A stretch of DNA of 11,436 nucleotides from NCBI GenBank assembly GCA_964408795.1, contig CAYPAW010000043.1:1-11436 (forward strand). Direction: 5' to 3'. Of the stretch, positions 6,517-11,436 are shown piece by piece (the first letter of the stretch is position 1; each line of letters opens with the position of its first letter). The stretch is from JABMQB01 sp964408795. Lineage in GTDB: Bacteria > Bacteroidota > Bacteroidia > Bacteroidales > Prolixibacteraceae. Below the pieces are notes generated by a model. The model had not been told where the DNA came from and ran no database searches. It saw only the letters and a program-made list of their open reading frames with translations. Both the position numbers and the translations under genes were made by a program.

Positions 6517-6580
6517 CGTATTGTAATTGTTAATTGTTATCTGTTGTGCTTTCACGTTCCCTGACGGATCCGCTTTGAGA

Positions 6581-6588
6581 CAAAGGTA
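6581..6588 (-). promoter_or_regulatory. -7 promoter element TACCTTTG for aspartate kinase
   Basis: The minus strand reads TACCTTTG, an exact TAnnTTTG match, about 65 bases before the kinase start at 6516. The predicted leader of about 58 bases is too short to hold a lysine riboswitch, and no such fold is visible. No convincing -33 TTG was found. Confidence 0.5.
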
Positions 6589-6737
6589 ATTACATCCCTC
6601 TTTTTTTTCCGATATGATTCATTAATTTGTTTGTTTTCTTTGATGCAATCTTCAAAAATGACGGGAAGCAAGCTGTCTGTCAATGGTCAGGTATCCTAAA
6701 AAAAATCGTTAATTTAGCTTTTTATCAAGAAATACCG

Positions 6738-7562
6738 ATGAATATAGAGAGCAAGGTTGTTTTGAACAATGGGATGGAGATGCCCTGGTTCGGTCTGGGA
6801 GTTTTTAGATCCGAAGAAGGTGGCGAGGTGGAAAATGCTGTGGCTGTAGCTCTTAAGAATGGCTACAGGAGCATTGACACAGCTTCCTTTTACCAAAACG
6901 AACGGGGCGTAGGCAAGGCTATCAGGGAAAGCGGAATTCCCAGGGAGGAAATATGTATAACCACCAAATTGTGGAACTCCGACCAGGGGTATCATTCCAC
7001 ATACAAGGCTTTTGAGGAAAGTCTTGCGAAACTGCAAACTTCGTACCTCGACCTGTACTTGATCCATTGGCCGGGGGGCCGGAAAAGTGTTGATTCCTGG
7101 CGTGCCATGGAAGAACTCTGCCAAAAAGAAAAGATTCGGGCGATCGGTGTCAGCAATTTCTTTGTTAAGCATTTAAAGAGCTTCCTGCCGGAATGTAAAA
7201 TCAAACCGGCTGTCAACCAGGTGGAACTTCACCCCAGGCTGGTTCAACCGGAACTGTTGCGCTTCTGCCGGGAACACAAAATTCAGCCGGAAGCCTGGAG
7301 CCCGATTATGAAGGGACAGGTAAACAACATTCCTGAAGTAAAAAGAATCGCCGATAAACACGGAAAAACCCCGGTTCAGGTGGTTCTCCGGTGGGATATT
7401 CAAAAAGAGGTGATTACTATCCCCAAATCAGCTAACCCCGAACGGATTATATCCAATGCCGATATTTTTGATTTTGAATTGAACAAAAAAGAAATGGCCC
7501 TGATCGACGACCTGGATAGAAACCAGCGACTGGGACCTCATCCCGATGAAGTACTGTTTTAA
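6738..7562 (+). CDS. Aldo/keto reductase
   Basis: A 274-residue NADPH-dependent oxidoreductase of the aldo/keto reductase TIM-barrel family, closest in look to the 2,5-diketo-gluconate reductase/AKR5-like group. The start is ATG 6738, where the family's usual N-terminus (VVLNNGMEMPWFGLGVF) begins. The upstream open frame to 6627 adds unrelated residues. The catalytic tetrad is complete: Asp47 and Tyr52 (SIDTASFYQNE), Lys77 (TTKLWN) and His110 (LIHWP). Other family marks are IRAIGVSNF, PAVNQVELHP and the cofactor-binding IPKSANPERI near the C-terminus. There is no signal peptide, so it is cytosolic. It reduces aldehydes or ketones to alcohols; the physiological substrate cannot be read from sequence. 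The S9 peptidase gene follows after 20 bases on the same strand and is probably co-transcribed, though no functional link is obvious. Confidence 0.92.
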   Translation: MNIESKVVLNNGMEMPWFGLGVFRSEEGGEVENAVAVALKNGYRSIDTASFYQNERGVGKAIRESGIPREEICITTKLWNSDQGYHSTYKAFEESLAKLQTSYLDLYLIHWPGGRKSVDSWRAMEELCQKEKIRAIGVSNFFVKHLKSFLPECKIKPAVNQVELHPRLVQPELLRFCREHKIQPEAWSPIMKGQVNNIPEVKRIADKHGKTPVQVVLRWDIQKEVITIPKSANPERIISNADIFDFELNKKEMALIDDLDRNQRLGPHPDEVLF

Positions 7563-7582
7563 TTTTTTGAAATTATGCTATT

Positions 7583-9985
7583 ATGAAACAAAAATTGTTG
7601 TTTTTATCTTTTCTTTTCTACGCGATCGTGAGTGTAGCCCAATCACAGAAAGGTTCTAAGAGTTCCTTAACCATTGAGACGATCATGCAGGATCCGGCAA
7701 AATGGGTGGGTACTGCCCCGGAAGATATGTACTGGGGAGAACAGGGAAAGAGAATCTATTTTGAATGGAATCCCGACCAGGATACCCTGGCTTCCCTGTA
7801 TTCCTGTTCTGTAAGAGACAAAGAGATCTCGAAAGTGACATTGGAACAACAACAGAAACTTCCTGCAAGAAGCGGAAATTACAATGCGGATAAAACAAAA
7901 AAAGTCTATGTGCGGAATGGAAATCTTTTTATTCTGGATCTTAAAAAGGGAGAGGAGCGGCAGCTTACAGACTGGTATCTGCAGGCAACTTCCCCTGATT
8001 TTGCCCTGGATGAGACCCATATTTCTTTTCTGTTGGATCAGAATCTGTTTCTTTTGAATCAAAAGAATGGCTATATACGGCAGGTTACAAACATTACCTC
8101 CGGCATGGAGCGACCGGGGCATCGTGGTGGGGCCGGAAGCAGAGCCACTGAACAGGATCAATGGCTTGAAGAACAGCAAAAAGAACTCTTTCAGGTTCTG
8201 AACGAACGGGAAGCCATGAGCAAAGCCCGGCAAAGGCAACGGGACGCAGAACGGGGCGAAGAACCGTTGGAGATATCCCTGGGGAATAAATTTCTGGCAG
8301 GTGCTTCCTTGTCACCATCCGGGAACTATGTGGTTTACATGGCCGGGCAGCGTCCGGAAGGGGAGAAATCCACTTCGATACCCCATTTTGTTACCGGATC
8401 GGGGTACACCGAAGAGCGGAATGCCCGTGCCAAAGTGGGAGGTTCGCAGATGGAAGTGGAAATGGGAATTTTTGATGTGAAAAACAATGAGCAGGTAGAA
8501 ATCCGAAAAAGCGATATTCCCGGATTGAAAGAGCTGCCCGACTATTTACAGGATTACCCTGAGCGGATGCCGAAAGACAGTTCTGAGATCCGGGAACGTG
8601 AGGTTTCATTCGTAGGGCTTGCCTGGCATGAAGAGAACGATCTGGCCCTGGTGACCGTTTTATCCCAGGACAATAAAGACCGCTGGATCATGCTGCTGGA
8701 TCCTTCTGACGGCCACCTGGAACTCCTCGACCGGCAGCGCGATGAAGCCTGGATCGGGGGACCTGGCATCAGCAGTTGGGGCCTCTCACCCGGAGGCGTG
8801 GGCTGGATGCCCGACGGGAAATCGGTATGGTTCCATTCCGAAGAATCAGGCTATTCACACCTTTATACGGTACATACAGAAACCAAAGAAAAAAAGGCAC
8901 TGACACAAGGTGAATTTGAAGTTTCGGAGGCCTTTATTTCCAACGATAAGAAATGTTTTTATTTCACAGACAACAGGAAACACCCGGGAGTGACCCATTT
9001 TTACCGCATGCCGGTATGGGGCGGGGAGGTAACCCAAATCACATCCCTGGAAGGGGGCAATGAGGTGACCTTATCGCCTGATGAGAAGTATTTAGCCATT
9101 CGCTATTCCTATGCCAACCAACCCTGGGAATTGTACCTTCAGGAGAATAAGCCGGGTGCCGAAGCGGTTCAACTTACTACTTCCACGACGGATGCTTTTG
9201 AAGCCTACAACTGGAGGATCCCGGAATTTATCACCTTTGAAGCGGGCGACGGAGCCGAAGTGCATGCCCGACTGTATCGACCGGAGGATCCGGAAGAGCA
9301 AGGACCGGCGGTAATCTTTGTACACGGTGCTGGATACCTGCAGAATGCACACAAAGGATGGAGCAGCTATTTCCGGGAATACATGTTTCACAATTTCCTG
9401 GTAGATAACGGCTATACCGTACTGGATATGGACTACCGGGGCAGCGCGGGATATGGCCGCGACTGGCGTACCGGGATATACCGCCATATGGGAGGCAAAG
9501 ACCTGACCGACCAGGTGGATGGAGCCAAAATGCTGGCGGAAAAGTATAATATCGATCCGGAACGGATCGGATTGTACGGGGGCTCCTACGGGGGATTCAT
9601 AACCCTTATGGCCCTGTTCAAATACCCGGAGGTCTTCAAGGCCGGCGCCGGTTTGCGCTCGGTAACCGACTGGGCACATTACAACCACGGATACACGGCC
9701 AACATACTGAACACTCCCGTGGAAGACAGCCTCGCCTATGTGCGCAGTTCACCCATCTATTTTGCCGAAGGCCTCGAAGGAGCCCTTCTGATGTGCCATG
9801 GCATGGTCGATGACAATGTGCATTTCCAGGATATTGTCCGGCTCACCCAACGGCTCATCGAACTGGGAAAAGAGAACTGGGAGCTGGCCGTATATCCTTT
9901 GGAAGCACACGCCTTTACAGAACCCAGTAGCTGGACCGATGAATACAAACGGATCTTTAAATTGTTTGAAGAAAACCTCAAATAA
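7583..9985 (+). CDS. Exported S9 family prolyl-oligopeptidase/DPP-IV-type serine peptidase
   Basis: An 800-residue exported peptidase that would cleave short peptides, probably near proline or at the dipeptide level. A signal peptide (MKQKLLFLSFLFYAIVSVAQ) predicts a periplasmic or outer location. Residues about 30-560 form the N-terminal beta-propeller of the DPP-IV type, with repeated strand blocks such as LFILDLKKGEERQLT, LFLLNQKNGYIRQVT and KYLAIRYSYANQPWELYL. Residues about 570-800 are the alpha/beta-hydrolase domain: VIFVHGAGY (oxyanion region), MDYRGSAGYGRDWR and the nucleophile motif GGSYGGF. The catalytic triad reads Ser668, Asp743 (VDDNVHF) and His776 (EAHAF), so it looks active. 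A charged insertion (about residues 176-230, with WLEEQQKELF and RQRQRDAERGEE) interrupts the propeller. The length is normal for S9B/C-like enzymes. Specificity (dipeptidyl versus acylaminoacyl) is not settled. Confidence 0.93.
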   Translation: MKQKLLFLSFLFYAIVSVAQSQKGSKSSLTIETIMQDPAKWVGTAPEDMYWGEQGKRIYFEWNPDQDTLASLYSCSVRDKEISKVTLEQQQKLPARSGNYNADKTKKVYVRNGNLFILDLKKGEERQLTDWYLQATSPDFALDETHISFLLDQNLFLLNQKNGYIRQVTNITSGMERPGHRGGAGSRATEQDQWLEEQQKELFQVLNEREAMSKARQRQRDAERGEEPLEISLGNKFLAGASLSPSGNYVVYMAGQRPEGEKSTSIPHFVTGSGYTEERNARAKVGGSQMEVEMGIFDVKNNEQVEIRKSDIPGLKELPDYLQDYPERMPKDSSEIREREVSFVGLAWHEENDLALVTVLSQDNKDRWIMLLDPSDGHLELLDRQRDEAWIGGPGISSWGLSPGGVGWMPDGKSVWFHSEESGYSHLYTVHTETKEKKALTQGEFEVSEAFISNDKKCFYFTDNRKHPGVTHFYRMPVWGGEVTQITSLEGGNEVTLSPDEKYLAIRYSYANQPWELYLQENKPGAEAVQLTTSTTDAFEAYNWRIPEFITFEAGDGAEVHARLYRPEDPEEQGPAVIFVHGAGYLQNAHKGWSSYFREYMFHNFLVDNGYTVLDMDYRGSAGYGRDWRTGIYRHMGGKDLTDQVDGAKMLAEKYNIDPERIGLYGGSYGGFITLMALFKYPEVFKAGAGLRSVTDWAHYNHGYTANILNTPVEDSLAYVRSSPIYFAEGLEGALLMCHGMVDDNVHFQDIVRLTQRLIELGKENWELAVYPLEAHAFTEPSSWTDEYKRIFKLFEENLK

Positions 9986-10013
9986 TCCATGAATCCACCT
10001 TTGGCTCGCCCTG

Positions 10014-10115
10014 ATGGTCATCGGGATCGGGGCTTCGGTGGACGGGAAGAGATTGGTTTCATTCCCCGATCGTTTGGATCGTAAAAAAACGGGTTCCGAA
10101 GCAAACGGATTTTAA
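10014..10115 (+). CDS. Possible small ORF of unknown function
   Basis: ATG 10014 to TAA 10113-10115 encodes about 33 residues starting MVIGIGASVDGKRLVSF and ending TGSEANGF. The upstream open codons in this frame (beginning after the TGA at 9990) are hydrophobic (IHLWLAL), so the whole stretch resembles a small membrane peptide or the end of a decayed gene. No family is recognised, no ribosome-binding site is seen, and two inverted repeats run through the area, so it may be non-coding. Confidence 0.2.
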   Translation: MVIGIGASVDGKRLVSFPDRLDRKKTGSEANGF

Positions 10116-10146
10116 TGAAAGAAAATTTCTCGGAGCTCTGCTTCGG
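10082..10146. terminator. Possible terminator region between convergent genes
   Basis: The S9 peptidase (+) and YhhQ-type gene (-) converge here. CCGAAGCA (10096-10103) and TGCTTCGG (10139-10146) form an 8-bp inverted repeat around 35 bases. A smaller TCCG/CGGA hairpin (10095-10109) is followed directly by TTTT on the plus strand. On the minus strand the same area is followed by a run of seven T (10083-10089 read in reverse). The stems are long-looped or short, so efficiency is doubtful. A further 8-bp repeat, GATCGGGG (10025-10032) with CCCCGATC (10064-10071), lies just before. Confidence 0.35.
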
Positions 10147-10175
10147 GGTGTTTTATTGATGTTGGGATTCAAATG

Positions 10176-10883
10176 CTATTCATTTACCGGGTATTTTGCA
10201 TTTTTGAAGATTCGTTTGGCCCAGTACACAAATGGGGTATCCGAAGCGGCCACGACCCACTTCAGTACATAGGTGGTTATAAAGATCTCAAACAAAACAC
10301 GGAGTTCGTATACTCCGTAGAAAGCAATGGTTACAAACACCAGGCTGTCGATGAATTGAGAAACCATGGTGCTGAGGTTATTCCGTATCCACAACTGGCT
10401 GTCTTTGCCAAAATGTCTCTTCCAGAAGTGAAAAGCCCACACGTCGTGGTGTTGTGACAAGAGGTAGGCAGCCAGACTGGCAAGGGCAATCCGGGGCATT
10501 AACTCAAATATGGTTTTCGTGGCTTCATGGGTTACGAAGGAAAAATCATCGCCTTCGAGGGGTTTGAAAAGAAGGGCCAGGTTCATCAGCAGAGTCATGG
10601 AAATCAGGCTGAAAAAACCAATCCACACCGCTTTCTTGGCCTCTTTTTTTCCATAGTTCTCCGAAAGAATATCCGTAACAAGAAAAGAGGAAGCATAGAC
10701 AATGTTCCCCAGGGTAGCTGCCAGCCCAAACAGTTTGATGGTTTGAATGACCTGTATGTTGGCTACAATGACAGAAACAGGAATCCACATAATAAGGCCC
10801 CACTTGCCGAAAAGTTTATACGCTGAAATGATGAGGAAAAAATTGACCAGCAGCATGGCCAGCCAGAGTAATTCGTTGTGCAT
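10176..10883 (-). CDS. yhhQ: Queuosine-precursor transporter, YhhQ/VUT family
   Basis: A 235-residue integral membrane protein of the Vut_1 (DUF165) family. Characterised members such as E. coli YhhQ import queuosine precursors (preQ0/preQ1) used for tRNA queuosine modification. Seen: about six hydrophobic segments, at roughly residues 5-22, 28-48, 52-72, 84-106, 128-145 and 172-215 (the last probably two). The family signature FLVTDILSENYGKKEAKKAVWIGF runs across 67-90, with Asp71, Glu75, Tyr77 and Gly78 as its key residues. A later conserved block, NNLSTMVSQFIDSLVF, lies at about 168-183. Length matches the family. ATG 10883 follows an A-rich leader with no Shine-Dalgarno sequence. That leader contains a stem-loop resembling the preQ1-I aptamer, which would fit a transporter of this ligand. 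It stands alone, with no queuosine synthesis genes nearby. Confidence 0.9.
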   Translation of the reverse strand: MHNELLWLAMLLVNFFLIISAYKLFGKWGLIMWIPVSVIVANIQVIQTIKLFGLAATLGNIVYASSFLVTDILSENYGKKEAKKAVWIGFFSLISMTLLMNLALLFKPLEGDDFSFVTHEATKTIFELMPRIALASLAAYLLSQHHDVWAFHFWKRHFGKDSQLWIRNNLSTMVSQFIDSLVFVTIAFYGVYELRVLFEIFITTYVLKWVVAASDTPFVYWAKRIFKNAKYPVNE

Positions 10884-10922
10884 TTTTTTAATTTTTTTTG
10901 CCCGCAGGGTGATGGAACCTGC
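10881..10922 (-). promoter_or_regulatory. Candidate preQ1-I-like riboswitch in the yhhQ leader
   Basis: On the minus strand the leader reads GCAGG (10922-10918), loop TTCCATCAC (10917-10909), CCTGC (10908-10904), then GGGC, an eight-A run, TT, and more A up to the start codon. The 5-bp P1 stem, a loop that begins with U and ends with C next to P1', and an A-rich 3' tail are the order and sizes of known preQ1-I aptamers, where a loop C pairs with the ligand. The gene controlled transports queuosine precursors. Against it, the tail between P1 and any pseudoknot partner is longer (about 20 bases) than usual. The only clear partner for the loop CAU (10914-10912) is the AUG start codon (10883-10881). 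Confidence 0.35.
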
Positions 10923-10950
10923 TGGAATTTTACAAAAAGTTGTCAGGGCG

Positions 10951-10958
10951 CAAAGGTA
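10951..10958 (-). promoter_or_regulatory. -7 promoter element TACCTTTG for yhhQ
   Basis: The minus strand reads TATACCTTTG with an exact TAnnTTTG match. Transcription would start around 10945, giving a leader of about 60 bases that includes the whole stem-loop at 10904-10922. The identical octamer precedes the aspartate kinase gene. Confidence 0.55.
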
Positions 10959-11068
10959 TAATTTTTTGTGAAGCGTAAGAATATTTTATGATAAGAGAGG
11001 TACTATACCAGAGACTTCCCGCATGAACAATCCATAATCTGTTTATATCAGCGATGGGAACTATTCAA

Positions 11069-11436
11069 TCATTTCTCAACTTTTATTTTCCCGGAATATA
11101 CTTTCCCTTTGTATGTAAGGACGATGTAGTAAAAATCGTTTTTCCAGGCACTGGTTTTGATTTTCATTTTTTTCCGGACTTTTTCTGCCGGGTAAATAGA
11201 ATAACTCGAGTTAGGGCAAAGGTACCAGACCTGGCCATATAAAACTGGCGGATAACCGTATGATTCTTCCACATCGATTGAAATCCCTTCGGGTTCAGGG
11301 CCGTTTATCTCAAAAGTTTTTGAGTATTCAACCGACCCGCAGCCATCTGAGATGGTGAAGGTAATACTTGCCTGGCAAGCCGTAATATAAATGTTTGGAG
11401 TAAATGGTTGCCGAAGCATTATTTCCGCTGGAAGGG
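11069..11436 (-). CDS. C-terminal part of a large secreted/surface protein (partial)
   Basis: The frame is open from the window edge to the TGA at 11069-11071, about 122 residues, and its 5' part lies outside the window. The ATG at 11419 is internal, because in-frame codons (LPAEI) continue upstream to the edge. The visible part starts with a beta-strand-rich segment, ITACQASITFTISDGCGSVEYSKTFEI, with two cysteines, typical of an Ig-like or PKD-like domain in Bacteroidota surface proteins. A third cysteine occurs in WYLCPNS. The last about 25 residues (NDFYYIVLTYKGKVYSGKIKVEK) resemble the terminal strands of type IX secretion C-terminal sorting domains, which also end in a Y-x-V ... G-K-I pattern. 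This is suggestive only. The cargo domain cannot be judged. Confidence 0.65.
   Translation of the reverse strand, partial: LPAEIMLRQPFTPNIYITACQASITFTISDGCGSVEYSKTFEINGPEPEGISIDVEESYGYPPVLYGQVWYLCPNSSYSIYPAEKVRKKMKIKTSAWKNDFYYIVLTYKGKVYSGKIKVEK

Noticed and set aside
6517..6580. Lysine riboswitch before aspartate kinase
   Set aside because: The predicted leader is under 70 bases, far shorter than a lysine riboswitch, and no fitting stems are seen.
6715..6722. TAGCTTTT as -7 element for the aldo/keto reductase
   Set aside because: One mismatch to TAnnTTTG and it would leave almost no leader before ATG 6738. No -33 element is seen.
6627..6737. N-terminal extension of the aldo/keto reductase from ATG 6627
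   Set aside because: The added 37 residues do not match the family, while residues from ATG 6738 begin exactly where aldo/keto reductases normally start.
9989..10084. 31-codon ORF directly after the peptidase stop
   Set aside because: Its translation (MNPPLARPDGHRDRGFGG...) is Arg/Gly/Pro-rich like an out-of-frame reading of GC-rich DNA. The other frame is the more protein-like one.
10999..11009. GGTA-CTA-TACC dyad between yhhQ and the edge gene
   Set aside because: Only a 4-bp stem with no promoter or U-run association. Expected by chance at this size.
1..11436. A new defence, mobile or biosynthetic system
   Set aside because: No transposase, integrase, restriction, toxin-antitoxin, CRISPR or biosynthetic cluster genes are present. 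Gene content is ordinary for the phylum, and only the yhhQ leader and a few dyads look worth special attention.

Overview
The window looks like an ordinary chromosomal stretch of a member of the Bacteroidota, probably a Bacteroidales or Marinilabiliales-type organism. This rests on four things. Several promoter-like copies of the TAnnTTTG -7 element lie upstream of genes. Start codons lack good Shine-Dalgarno sequences and sit behind A-rich leaders. Exported proteins have short signal peptides ending in AQ (HAQ, SAQ, VAQ). There are two exported proteins with carboxypeptidase-D-regulatory-like domains, a domain type abundant in this phylum. No mobile element, rRNA, tRNA or CRISPR array was seen, and no stretch over 300 bases lacks a gene.

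Layout. Bases 1-113 hold a possible C-terminal tail of an upstream gene and two back-to-back dyads. An exported protein with a carboxypeptidase-regulatory-like domain follows (177-938, +). Then comes a minus-strand pair: a coiled-coil lipoprotein (1675-2331) followed by a DUF1080 / 3-keto-glycoside-processing-type secreted protein (1052-1660). This pair is divergent from a second exported carboxypeptidase-regulatory-like protein (2438-3547, +), and the shared intergenic region carries the same -7 box on both strands. Next on the minus strand are an HlyD/RND-type membrane-fusion protein (3821-5140) with a DUF2007 gene 11 bases behind it (3570-3809), and upstream of those an aspartate kinase (5239-6516).

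Divergent from the kinase is a plus-strand pair: an aldo/keto reductase (6738-7562) and, 20 bases later, an exported S9 prolyl-oligopeptidase/DPP-IV-type peptidase (7583-9985). A queuosine-precursor transporter of the YhhQ/VUT family (10176-10883, -) and the C-terminal part of a large secreted protein (11069 to the window edge, -) complete the window.

The genes do not form one pathway. They are housekeeping functions (aspartate-family amino acid synthesis, queuosine salvage, peptide degradation, efflux) mixed with cell-envelope proteins. The most interesting non-coding signal is the short leader of the YhhQ-type gene. It contains a 5-bp stem, a 9-nt U-start/C-end loop and an A-rich 3' tail, in the order seen in the preQ1-I riboswitch. 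Its loop is complementary to the gene's own AUG start codon. This is suggestive, not proven.
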